Shown: positions 1 through 7,476, counted from the first letter of the stretch. The stretch: 13,966 bases of DNA from PVC group bacterium (GCA_003567805.1 PWYP01000019.1:1-13966); one strand, 5' to 3'. Translations and numbers: made by a program. Notes: generated from the sequence alone by a model not told the origin.

Positions 1-15
1 AATAAGGAGTACAAA

Positions 16-360
16 ATGAAGCAAAAAGCTGGTTTCACACTCGTTGAAATTATGATCGTGGTTGCAATTATCGGGTTGCTGGCCGCAATCGCTATCCCTT
101 CCTTTGTGAAGGCACGTAATACATCACGCGAGAATTCTTGCATCAACAATCTGCGCTTGATTGATGCAGCTAAAGAGCAGTGGGCGATGGATACAAATGA
201 AACAGGTACTCCCAACGAAACAAACATTGCCGAGTATGTTCGCACGCTGCCAATTTGCCCCAACGGCGGAACCACTTTTGCTGACAGCTACGTCATTGGC
301 AATCTGGAGACACGGCCGACCTGCGCCCGGACGAACGCCGTACATCAGCCTAGCCTGTAA
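16..360 (+). CDS. Type II secretion/type IV pilus-like prepilin (pseudopilin), 114 aa
   Basis: Small prepilin with the classic class III signal: basic leader MKQKAG, cleavage expected after Gly6, Phe7 at mature +1 and Glu11 at +5. A hydrophobic helix (about residues 8-30) follows, ending in the usual IPSF. The mature part (about 108 aa) has three Cys (42, 81, 103), a helical NNLRLIDAAKEQWA segment and a short Cys-bounded tail (CPNGGTTF to PTC) typical of PVC-group pseudopilins. A prepilin peptidase would process it, and it would assemble in the inner membrane into a pseudopilus or pilus; partner genes are not in the window. An SD (AAGGAGT, 4-10) six bases upstream supports this start. The gene stands alone before a strong terminator. 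Family call is firm; which filament it belongs to is unknown. Confidence 0.9.
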   Translation: MKQKAGFTLVEIMIVVAIIGLLAAIAIPSFVKARNTSRENSCINNLRLIDAAKEQWAMDTNETGTPNETNIAEYVRTLPICPNGGTTFADSYVIGNLETRPTCARTNAVHQPSL

Positions 361-370
361 AGCGGGTTCT

Positions 371-402
371 GCAGGAGACTATCCTCGTGGTATTCCTCCT
401 GC
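371..402 (+). other. Stem-loop in the 3' UTR of the pseudopilin gene
   Basis: GCAGGAG (371-377) pairs perfectly with CTCCTGC (396-402). An inner helix, ATCC (381-384) with GG-AT (389-390, 392-393), closes on a TCGT loop with one bulged T. It starts 10 bases after the pilin stop and directly precedes the terminator hairpin, so the transcript would end in two consecutive stem-loops. The likely role is mRNA 3'-end stabilisation; this is inferred from position only. Confidence 0.5.
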
Positions 403-411
403 TTTCCTTTT

Positions 412-446
412 AAAAACGGACCTCCTCAAGGTGGTCCGTTTTTTTT
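412..446 (+). terminator. Rho-independent terminator after the pseudopilin gene
   Basis: The perfect 11-bp stem AAAAACGGACC (412-422) / GGTCCGTTTTT (433-443) can be extended by CC/GG around a TCAA loop. It ends in a run of eight T (439-446). It sits 51 bases after the pilin stop and 111 bases before the next gene. The A-rich 5' arm would also give a U-run on the opposite strand, so it could act in both directions, although no opposing gene is in view. Confidence 0.92.
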
Positions 447-557
447 GCAAAGAATACCATGCATAAAAATGCTTTACTGCAATAACGAATCGAATACGCT
501 ACCCAAAATACATTTCAAATCCCTGTTCATTCACGCCTTCACATCATGTAAAAAGAT
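447..557 (+). other. Leader region of the ABC-transporter operon, no clear promoter
   Basis: This gap follows the terminator, so the operon starting at 558 must be transcribed from here or from readthrough. The only matches I see are TTTACT (473-478) with TACGCT 16 bases on (495-500), which is a weak pair, and a small palindrome GCAT-AAAA-ATGC (461-472). Neither is strong enough for a definite promoter call. Confidence 0.3.
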
Positions 558-1535
558 ATGCACAGAAGCCGAATCAATATACTTCCATTGGCCACTCTTC
601 CTGCCCGCGAGATTCTCCGCACACCTATCACCTTACTGCTCACCGTCACAGCCGCATGCATCACACTCGTAACGCCATTAATCATTGCTTTTCAGTTTGG
701 TGATACGGGGCGAAGACTTGTGCGAGATGGAGGTCTTGGCTTACAATTGACCGTAGGCACCCTACTCGCAGCCTCGTGTGCCTGCAGCCTTGTCCGCCGG
801 GAAAGGGAATCAGGCATTACAGCGATGCTGCTCACGAAACCTGTATCGCGTCCATGGTACCTGTTATCACGTTTTCTTGGCATCGCCCTCATCCTCGCCC
901 TTTTCACCGCAATCATGACCCCTGCAACCATGCTCGCGCATCGCGCGGCCGAAGCCTATCACCCGGAAACAGGCTTCAAATCCGACACGATAGCAGCACT
1001 CTCCGGTCTGTTCTGTATTCCACTAGCCTGCCTGACGGGCGGTTGGTACAACTGGAAAAAACGGTATTCATTCCATGCCATTACCCTGCTAGTTTTACCG
1101 CTATACGTGATAACCGCATGCCTTATGGCAGGGTTCTATACCAGAGGAGGAACCCTGACGCTGGCATATCAACCTGACCTCGATATTCGAATCATCGTGG
1201 CTTCTGCAAGCCTTATGCTAGTACTCTTTATTTTTACGGCTCTCGCTCTCGCTATCAGCACATACCTACCCCCTGTAAGTACGGCAGCGGTATGCCTTGT
1301 CGTATTATTCGCGGGTTTTTCCACACCACTCCTGCTCTCCAGTACAGTCGCCCTGCAACCTCTCGTGGCTTTATTACCGAACTGGAATATCTTCTGGTTA
1401 ACCGAATCGATGGACACAGCAAACCAGAACCTTCTCGGTCGCTTCGTATTCGCCTGTTGCTACGGAATGCTACTTTTACTATCGACCTTACTACTAGGTA
1501 TGACCTTAATGAAACGCGTGGAGGTACCTTCTTGA
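558..1535 (+). CDS. ABC-2 type transporter permease, 325 aa
   Basis: Integral membrane subunit of an ABC exporter, first gene of a five-gene operon. The N-terminal amphipathic stretch (residues 10-22, PLATLPAREILRT) and the motif RRERESG...LLTKPVSRPWYLLSRFLG (80-108) are characteristic of the ABC-2 permease group used in NatB/GldF-like exporters. About seven or eight hydrophobic segments are visible (around 23-45, 60-78, 104-127, 145-160, 173-193, 211-236, 241-262, 296-317). The start at 558 has only a weak AAAAAG upstream, but a later start would remove the conserved N-terminal helix. Its stop overlaps the ATPase start by one base (TGATG), implying translational coupling. Substrate unknown. 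Confidence 0.85.
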   Translation: MHRSRINILPLATLPAREILRTPITLLLTVTAACITLVTPLIIAFQFGDTGRRLVRDGGLGLQLTVGTLLAASCACSLVRRERESGITAMLLTKPVSRPWYLLSRFLGIALILALFTAIMTPATMLAHRAAEAYHPETGFKSDTIAALSGLFCIPLACLTGGWYNWKKRYSFHAITLLVLPLYVITACLMAGFYTRGGTLTLAYQPDLDIRIIVASASLMLVLFIFTALALAISTYLPPVSTAAVCLVVLFAGFSTPLLLSSTVALQPLVALLPNWNIFWLTESMDTANQNLLGRFVFACCYGMLLLLSTLLLGMTLMKRVEVPS

Positions 1536-2455
1536 TGCAGGCAATTGAAGCACATCATCTAAAAAAAACGTTTCGTGACTTTTGGCACCGTCCCAATGTC
1601 ACGGCTGTAAAAAATGTATCCCTAGACGTTCCACAAGGCAAAGTCCATGGCTTGTTAGGACCAAACGGATCTGGCAAAAGCACAACGCTCAAAATGCTCC
1701 TCGGTCTTTTACACCCCACAGATGGCACCATTCAGATGCTTGGCGGCAAACCCACTGACCACGCTACACAAATCCGGATCGGCTACCTACCGGAAGTTTC
1801 CACGATGTATCGATATCTCAGCGCCGCCGAAACGCTCGACTTCTATGGTTCCCTTTTTGATTTACCAGCAGTAACGCGTACCGAAAGAACCCAGCAATTA
1901 CTGGCACTGGTCGGACTTACGGCCGCCGGCAGACGACCTGTTGGCGAATTCTCGCGCGGCATGAACCGACGCCTAGGTCTGGCACAAGCTCTCATCAACA
2001 ATCCAGACCTTCTCATTCTGGATGAACCAACCGCCGGACTAGACCCTATTGGATGCCACCACGTTAAACAATTGCTACGGAGACTTGCTGCCACGGGAAA
2101 AACCGTTCTGATCGCATCTCACTTGCTCGCAGATATTGAGGACATTTGTCATGAAATCACGATTTTGCATCATGGTAACGTCATTGCACAAGGACCTATA
2201 CATGATCTGCTGACCAAAGACGGCACAACAACCTGGACGAGCAACGCAGATCCAGAGCAGCGCGACGCCATTACAACCGCGCTACGAAAGATTACCGGAA
2301 CGACACCGGATGTAGCTCCCAGCCGAACAAACCTGGAGTCTTTTTTCATGGAATCCGTTCTGAAGGCCGGACAGCCCGAAGAAGCGGCCTCAACTACAGA
2401 TGAGGCGGAATTACAATTACCGGCATTCCTACAAGCTCCAAGGCCAACCTCATGA
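1535..2455 (+). CDS. ABC transporter ATP-binding protein, 306 aa
   Basis: Cytoplasmic ATPase that powers the two flanking permeases. Walker A GPNGSGKST (42-50), a Q-loop region reading GYLPEV (83-88) where the Gln position is not canonical (the GYLPE form is usual in the NatA/GldA-like branch), a divergent signature FSRGMNRR (139-146) in place of LSGGQ, Walker B and D-loop LLILDEPTAGLDP (159-171), and switch His196 are all visible. About 75 C-terminal residues after the ATPase core are less conserved, a usual extension in this branch. The start is ATG 1535, with GGAGG (1520-1524) ten bases upstream. A longer reading frame open from 1292 runs inside the permease gene and has no family similarity. 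The stop overlaps the next start (ATGA, 2452-2455). Confidence 0.93.
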   Translation: MQAIEAHHLKKTFRDFWHRPNVTAVKNVSLDVPQGKVHGLLGPNGSGKSTTLKMLLGLLHPTDGTIQMLGGKPTDHATQIRIGYLPEVSTMYRYLSAAETLDFYGSLFDLPAVTRTERTQQLLALVGLTAAGRRPVGEFSRGMNRRLGLAQALINNPDLLILDEPTAGLDPIGCHHVKQLLRRLAATGKTVLIASHLLADIEDICHEITILHHGNVIAQGPIHDLLTKDGTTTWTSNADPEQRDAITTALRKITGTTPDVAPSRTNLESFFMESVLKAGQPEEAASTTDEAELQLPAFLQAPRPTS

Positions 2456-3786
2456 CGCGTGCAATTTTTTCCTTTGCATATGCCACCACAAAACACGCCT
2501 GGTCAACACGCGCCATAGCGTGGTTAGCAATCTGGGCGACCATACCTGCCGTCTTTTTTGCGAGCACCCTGCGTGCAGACAGAACCATTACGGGTGCACA
2601 AACGATGATTCTAACGTATGCACCCATCGCGATTTTTGCCGTATTGCTTATCGGATCCATTTGGCTGAGCGCATTCACGCTCTCATCCGAACGTATGCAT
2701 ATGCAATTTGCCATGCTACGAACCAAACCCGTCCATGGTGTCGCAATCTGGACAGGCAAATGGCTTGGGGTTTTGATCATCATGGCCATAGCACTCGCGA
2801 TTGCAATCGCTACTTTTTTCATCACAATGACGATACGATTCCAAGGGCATCCTATCGCCAGGATACCTGTATGGAATGTCTGCCAACCCGATGAAACCGT
2901 GATTCATGACCAAGCATATCGCATACTGCAAAAAATGGAACGGCAAGCCGAAACGACAGATCACCATATCCCGTCATTACGGCAAATCGTTAATCGACTG
3001 CGCCAACAACAATATCGCGTAGGCCCCGGCACCAGCACCAGTTGGCATATTCCTCTAGATTGGCACGACACGCCCCACGCGAAAAGGCAAATGCAATTTC
3101 AGTGGCGTCTGGATCCCATGCGCAGAGCCCCGGTTACAGGCACATGGACGCTATCCGTCCCGGACGAAGCATCTCCGCTGTCAGTTAACAAAGTCTCCGG
3201 CCTCGTTGATGGCCACCACACCATCTCATTACCAGAATTGGATATCCCTACTGGTACACCGTACCTGATCGTAACATTTCATGCTGCGCCAGATAATGAA
3301 CCACAGATATTCTTTGATCATAAAAGTCCTGTTTCCCTCAAGCAGCAATCCGGCATTCTGGCTTTCAATCTCATGCGCGCTGCTACGCTTATGTTCGTTC
3401 TATGTGCTGCTGTCGCGGCAATCACCTTGCTGTTCAGCTCTTTTTTCTCGTTCCCTGTCACTGTATTCACAACACATGGTGTTATCTTCGCATTACTTAT
3501 CACGGCCATTGCCGGACGGGACACACCACACATTCGGCACTCCCATGGACATCATCACGGCCACAATGAAAATTGGCTTTTGACGCAGACAGAACACTTT
3601 CTCGATGCAATATACCACCTTACCAGCTCACTGCGATCGACACTCCCCTTTCGGTATTTATCAGAAAACATGCAAATCTCGTTTCGTGATCATGCGGCCA
3701 TACTTCTGATATTAATGGTGCTGCTTCCCCTATCCTGCGCATGGTGTGCCCATTACAAAATGATGCACGAGGAGGTCGTATCATGA
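2452..3786 (+). CDS. ABC transporter permease with large extracytoplasmic domain, 444 aa
   Basis: Second, unequal membrane subunit of the exporter. Hydrophobic segments lie at about 20-40, 55-77, 104-128, 305-330, 334-354 and 413-432. The motif SSERMHMQFAMLRTKPV followed by WTGKWLG (79-105) parallels the E-rich/TKPV/LSRFLG motif of the first permease, so the two are probably distant homologues. Between the third and fourth membrane segments is a soluble insert of about 175 residues (129-304), rich in alternating hydrophobic and polar residues like a beta-domain and probably exposed outside the membrane. A second soluble loop has seven His in twelve residues (360-371). ATGA overlaps at both ends (2452-2455 and 3783-3786) tie it to the ATPase and the next gene. 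Substrate unknown. Confidence 0.8.
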   Translation: MTRAIFSFAYATTKHAWSTRAIAWLAIWATIPAVFFASTLRADRTITGAQTMILTYAPIAIFAVLLIGSIWLSAFTLSSERMHMQFAMLRTKPVHGVAIWTGKWLGVLIIMAIALAIAIATFFITMTIRFQGHPIARIPVWNVCQPDETVIHDQAYRILQKMERQAETTDHHIPSLRQIVNRLRQQQYRVGPGTSTSWHIPLDWHDTPHAKRQMQFQWRLDPMRRAPVTGTWTLSVPDEASPLSVNKVSGLVDGHHTISLPELDIPTGTPYLIVTFHAAPDNEPQIFFDHKSPVSLKQQSGILAFNLMRAATLMFVLCAAVAAITLLFSSFFSFPVTVFTTHGVIFALLITAIAGRDTPHIRHSHGHHHGHNENWLLTQTEHFLDAIYHLTSSLRSTLPFRYLSENMQISFRDHAAILLILMVLLPLSCAWCAHYKMMHEEVVS

Positions 3787-4868
3787 AACCTTGTATCAAA
3801 ACATGGCACGTAGCCCTCGCATTGTTCTTGCTTGCCGGTATATTGCATTATACGAGCATCGAGCGTTTCAGCATCACATCTCATTTCGACACCCCGGTAG
3901 AAGCCCGTGCCACCCCTACCGTAAATCTATTGCTCGGGGGATTTCGGGGCGTTGTGGCAGATTGGCTATGGCTCAGAGCGATGATGCTGCAAGAACAAGG
4001 ACGATTTATAGAAATCATACAACTCGCCGAATGGATCACAGCCCTGCAACCCCAATTCCCTGACGTATGGACGCTGCATGCGTGGAACCTAGCTTACAAT
4101 ATTACTGTGCTTTTACCGGATGGGGCTGAGCGATACAGGTGGGTAAGACATGGATACGAAATTCTTCGTGATCAAGCAATCCCTGCCACACGGTACCATC
4201 CGCGTATCTGCGCAGAACTTGCTTGGATATTAATGCATAAAATCGGCGGCACAAGCGATGATTTCGCTGATACCTTTTTCCAAAAATGGTATGAAACCTA
4301 CGTGCCGCTTCTTGCACCGGACGGGACGATTTCTCCTGACGAATTCAAAAGAAAATCTTTTTATAAAGAATCCGGATTTCCTGCCAGAAAACGGCAAACA
4401 TTTGAACAACAATATGGGCGCCACGACTGGCGACACCCCTTAACGCATGCTGCAGCTTGGGCATATATAGGATTCGTAGATAACCCATACAAATCGGAAA
4501 CAATCATGGCAGAACGCTTTTTTCTACAGTCTTATCGCCAATTGCTCTTTTACGGAAAAATCCATATGGATGAGATATCACAAACCATGAGCCTGAAGCC
4601 CGATGTAAGTCGAATTACATCCACACTGGATATTCTTGCCGAAGCTTACCAGCGAGGGCGGCATCCGGAAATCGAAACCATTTACCTGCAGACATTGGAG
4701 CGTGCCATTCAACTGCTCGTCAGTGGAGACCATCTAGACAAAGCACGGAATATCTACGCGCGGCTCGTAGAAGCTTTTCCATCATCCATATCTGCCCATC
4801 GTGGCTTTGAAGCCCTCGCAGCCTTACCCTTTTCTCCTGAACCCAGGGTCATTCCCATATCGGAGTAA
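3783..4868 (+). CDS. Membrane-anchored TPR-like helical-repeat protein, 361 aa
   Basis: No named family recognised. A short basic N-terminus and a single hydrophobic helix (about 8-22), without a lipobox Cys, suggest an uncleaved anchor with the rest outside the cytoplasm. The block GGFRGVVADWLWLRAMMLQEQGRF (52-75), then helical pairs at about 76-108, 138-152 and 221-260, and a final pair YLQTLERAIQLLVSG/DKARNIYARLVEAFP (301-333), look like degenerate TPR repeats, which usually mediate protein-protein contacts. GAGGAGG (3769-3775) seven bases before ATG 3783 fixes the start. It overlaps the permease by four bases and precedes apbE by four, so it probably acts as an accessory or scaffold of this exporter. 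The scaffold role is inference from context. Confidence 0.7.
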   Translation: MKPCIKTWHVALALFLLAGILHYTSIERFSITSHFDTPVEARATPTVNLLLGGFRGVVADWLWLRAMMLQEQGRFIEIIQLAEWITALQPQFPDVWTLHAWNLAYNITVLLPDGAERYRWVRHGYEILRDQAIPATRYHPRICAELAWILMHKIGGTSDDFADTFFQKWYETYVPLLAPDGTISPDEFKRKSFYKESGFPARKRQTFEQQYGRHDWRHPLTHAAAWAYIGFVDNPYKSETIMAERFFLQSYRQLLFYGKIHMDEISQTMSLKPDVSRITSTLDILAEAYQRGRHPEIETIYLQTLERAIQLLVSGDHLDKARNIYARLVEAFPSSISAHRGFEALAALPFSPEPRVIPISE

Positions 4869-4872
4869 CAGT

Positions 4873-5952
4873 ATGAAATATGCTCTGCGCCTTATTGTTA
4901 TTATACTTGTCATTCTCTTTATGTTTCATTTGTTTCAACGTCATCCCCGATCCATAACGGCCCCAAGGGAAGAAATCTGGATCGTCATGGGCACGGTGGC
5001 CTCTTTGCGAACCTCAGCCGCGCATCGCGAGCAATTTCCCCAAATGTTGCAAATCGCCAAGGAAACATTTGAGGCGGTCAATTCGAAGCTCAGTGTGTAT
5101 CAGCCAGATAGCGAACTGTCGCGCTTGCATCGGGATGGCGAACTAGACCCCATGTCTGATCTCACACATGCTTTCTTGACAACAACGATCGAAATGACAA
5201 CACGCGCAAATGGGTTCTTCGACCCAACGCTTTTGCCTGTCATTCAACTCTGGGGATTCAGTGGAGGCGAAACGCCGACCCAGGTTCCTTCAAATAATCA
5301 AATTTCGGATGCTTTACAACGACCTCTGCTATCTAGTTTACAATTACACCCAACACACGCGTATTTTGCTAACGAACCTGCTTTCATCGACCCCGGCGGA
5401 ATTGCCAAAGGATTTGCCCTCGACCGCGCCTTTCGCAAAATACGCAAAGCATTTCCCGACGCCAGTTTTCTGTTAAACCTTGGAGGGGAAATGCGTGCTA
5501 AAGGTATGGCTGAGCCAGGTCGACCTTGGCGTATTGGCATCCAACACCCTTTTGAGAAACAAGCTGCAATCGGGCGTATCAATCTACCAGACGAATTTGC
5601 CGTTGCCACCTCTGGTCATTACGAAAGGTATATTGAACTGAAAGGCGTGCGCTATGCGCATATTATTGATCCATCCACAGGATGGCCAGCAAAAGGCATG
5701 GCTGGCGTGACCGTGTTATCACCAAACTCCACGGAAGCTGATATTCTCTCTACCGCCCTTTTTGTTGCCGGACTGGAGAATGCGCCACGCCTTTTGCAAG
5801 CATTTCCAGAATCCGAGGTACTGCTCATCCCCGATCGCCAGCCGATCGAACTCCATATAACCCCCGGATTACAGGCGTGGTTTGAGCCATTACCCACCTT
5901 CCGCGACAGCATCAATATTTTGTCTATAAATATCAATGCAACATCCCAGTAG
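4873..5952 (+). CDS. apbE: FAD:protein FMN transferase (ApbE family), membrane-anchored, 359 aa
   Basis: ApbE uses FAD to attach FMN covalently through a phosphoester bond to Ser/Thr of extracytoplasmic proteins. Family marks in order: MGT (39-41), SKLSVYQPDSELSRL (71-85), FFDPTLLPVIQLWGF (116-129), DPGGIAKGFALD (173-184), NLGGE (202-206), ATSGHYERY (245-253), HIIDPSTGWP (263-272), and TEAD with STAL (287-296), where Asp290 and Thr294 match the family's metal-site residues. The N-terminus is a single helix (about 5-21) with no lipobox Cys, so it is a membrane-anchored form rather than the common lipoprotein. GGAG (4862-4865) overlaps the upstream stop region and lies seven bases before ATG 4873. 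It is the last gene of the ABC operon. No FMN-bind domain or flavinylation motif is seen in neighbouring products. Confidence 0.92.
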   Translation: MKYALRLIVIILVILFMFHLFQRHPRSITAPREEIWIVMGTVASLRTSAAHREQFPQMLQIAKETFEAVNSKLSVYQPDSELSRLHRDGELDPMSDLTHAFLTTTIEMTTRANGFFDPTLLPVIQLWGFSGGETPTQVPSNNQISDALQRPLLSSLQLHPTHAYFANEPAFIDPGGIAKGFALDRAFRKIRKAFPDASFLLNLGGEMRAKGMAEPGRPWRIGIQHPFEKQAAIGRINLPDEFAVATSGHYERYIELKGVRYAHIIDPSTGWPAKGMAGVTVLSPNSTEADILSTALFVAGLENAPRLLQAFPESEVLLIPDRQPIELHITPGLQAWFEPLPTFRDSINILSININATSQ

Positions 5953-5965
5953 CACCAATGCGATT

Positions 5966-5999
5966 TTGACATAAATGCTATTTTTTTACAAAATATAAT
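5966..5999 (+). promoter_or_regulatory. Putative promoter abutting the AsmA-like gene start
   Basis: A perfect -35 TTGACA (5966-5971) is followed at 17 bases by CAAAAT (5989-5994, four of six matches). A perfect TATAAT also lies at 5994-5999, but at 22 bases. In the first reading transcription would begin at about 6001, on the A of the start codon. The 48-base gap after apbE has no hairpin. The T7 run (5981-5987) lies within the spacer. This is a consensus-match prediction that assumes an E. coli-like housekeeping sigma factor. Confidence 0.45.
5978..5990 (+). repeat. 13-base direct repeat CTATTTTTTTACA, copy 1
   Basis: Identical to 7577-7589. Both copies lie in the only two sizeable intergenic gaps on the plus strand between 558 and 9200, each upstream of a gene. 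Copy 1 ends ten bases before the AsmA-like start. It could be a shared promoter element (T-tract) or chance in AT-rich spacer DNA. Confidence 0.4.
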
Positions 6000-6000
6000 C

Positions 6001-7476
6001 ATGAGGACAAGGCGTATAATCAAACGGTGTTTGCGGGTTACCGCTGTTATTGTAGGCATCTTTTTTGCTGTGATGCTGATTGCAATTGCCAGTGCCTCCC
6101 TCTGGGTTTCAAGAGTAGCTAACCCAATCCTTTCACGCCAGCTAGGCACGGATGCACGCATTGAAAACGTCCGATTGCGGTTACATCGTGGATATGCGGA
6201 AGTGGGCCAAATCCATATTGCGCAGCCTCACGGTTTCGCGAGTGCCCCCCCCTTACTCACAGTTTCTCATCCGCGAATACAAATTCGCCTATGGCCCCTT
6301 CTCAGAAAACAACTGTACATCCCTACTGTTGAAATCGATCATGTAGACATACATGTGGTACGCAACAAAGAAGGAATTTCGAATCTAAAAGCCTTGGCGG
6401 ATGCGAGACCGGTTAGAGAGAAACGCCCCAAGAAGCCCAAACCACCACGCGAAACATATCCAACGCTTACCTTATCAAAATTTATCCTCGGAGACACACG
6501 TATCACCTACTCTGACTTTAGCGTTTCCCCCCCTGTTTTGCTCACGCTAACGAACCTGCAAATCCAAGCTACAAACTTGCAGTTTGATCCACAGGAAGCA
6601 CGCACAAGCAAAAAAATGTCTGGACGCTTCAGAGTTGAATCAACATTGCTACAGCCAGATTATGAGAATGGCTATATTGGAATCAAAGCAGCACTTGGCG
6701 TAACGAGCACCAACATCCCTCCTGTTAACGCTGCCATACGAATCATTGGCTTCGATATTCGTAGCATACGCGGCCTACTTCCCCCCGGGATATCCACTGC
6801 TATCGGTGGCGCTAATATGGATATTCTTATCGATGCCGCAGTTGCGGAAGAACACCTTCTCGTGCAAAATCGATTGCAAACGGCAGGGAACACATATCGC
6901 CTCACGGTCAGTGGCACCCCTAGAAACCCCAATATCGACCGAAGTACCGCTCTCTTTAATCTTATAACGCGTCCCGGGGCATTCATAGCAGCAACGGCTG
7001 GAGGCGTAGCAGACGCTGGTGCAGCCGCCGGCAGAACCGTAGCCTCCACAGCAACACGCGCTGGTGGCGGTATTTTCAGAGGACTCAGAAATATTGGACG
7101 AGGAGCAGCAAATACCGCATCGAGTGCCGCCCGTGGAGACATTCGTGGAGTCGGTGATGGCATGATGGATATGACCTACGGCACCGTCACGGGGGCTGTC
7201 GATACGGTAACGGCAACAGTACGCGGTGTTGGAGAAGGCATCGGAGAAACCATCTCTGCTGCTGCGGGACGAACGCAAACGCGTGACTGGGAGTCATCAA
7301 ACCATCGACGCTGGGAACGACGCTGGGAAGCCGCACAGGACTTCGTGAACTTTGCCCCATTCCCCGGAACAGCCCCCCTTCCTCTTATAGAAGCGGACAA
7401 AAACAATACAAGCGATGCACCGGTGCGCAAAAAATCCGATAAACCTGACAGAAAGACGGACCCAATTCCAAAATGA
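6001..7476 (+). CDS. AsmA-like/DUF748-like membrane protein with Gly/Ala-rich tail, 491 aa
   Basis: A basic N-terminus (MRTRRIIKRCLR) and one transmembrane helix (13-36) put the body in the periplasm. Residues 40-130 (VANPILSRQLGTDARIENVRLRL, then IPTVEIDHVDIHVVRNKEGISNL) follow the AsmA N-terminal pattern: short beta-strands of the outer-membrane or lipid-trafficking AsmA/DUF748 superfamily. A Pro/Lys/Arg linker (137-152) leads to a second beta-rich block (155-310) ending LTVSGTPRNPNI. Residues 325-425 are dominated by Gly, Ala, Thr, Val and Arg, and the tail (426-491) is Trp/Arg- then Lys/Pro-rich. ATG 6001 is the only start that keeps the basic N-terminus; there is no SD. The gene carries unusually long C runs (C8 at 6245, C7 at 6527). 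Superfamily call moderate; function unknown. Confidence 0.7.
   Translation: MRTRRIIKRCLRVTAVIVGIFFAVMLIAIASASLWVSRVANPILSRQLGTDARIENVRLRLHRGYAEVGQIHIAQPHGFASAPPLLTVSHPRIQIRLWPLLRKQLYIPTVEIDHVDIHVVRNKEGISNLKALADARPVREKRPKKPKPPRETYPTLTLSKFILGDTRITYSDFSVSPPVLLTLTNLQIQATNLQFDPQEARTSKKMSGRFRVESTLLQPDYENGYIGIKAALGVTSTNIPPVNAAIRIIGFDIRSIRGLLPPGISTAIGGANMDILIDAAVAEEHLLVQNRLQTAGNTYRLTVSGTPRNPNIDRSTALFNLITRPGAFIAATAGGVADAGAAAGRTVASTATRAGGGIFRGLRNIGRGAANTASSAARGDIRGVGDGMMDMTYGTVTGAVDTVTATVRGVGEGIGETISAAAGRTQTRDWESSNHRRWERRWEAAQDFVNFAPFPGTAPLPLIEADKNNTSDAPVRKKSDKPDRKTDPIPK

Noticed and set aside
1292..1534. 81-codon N-terminal extension of the ABC ATPase
   Set aside because: It lies inside the permease gene in another frame. 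The ATPase start at 1535 has a good SD and begins at the normal family N-terminus.
4801..4872. 24-codon N-terminal extension of ApbE
   Set aside because: It lies inside the TPR-like gene. ATG 4873 has an SD at proper spacing and starts directly before the membrane helix.
6672..7163. 163-codon Ala/Pro-rich minus-strand frame
   Set aside because: It is antisense to the Gly/Ala-rich AsmA-like gene, whose codon bias opens the opposite frame. No start signal or family match.
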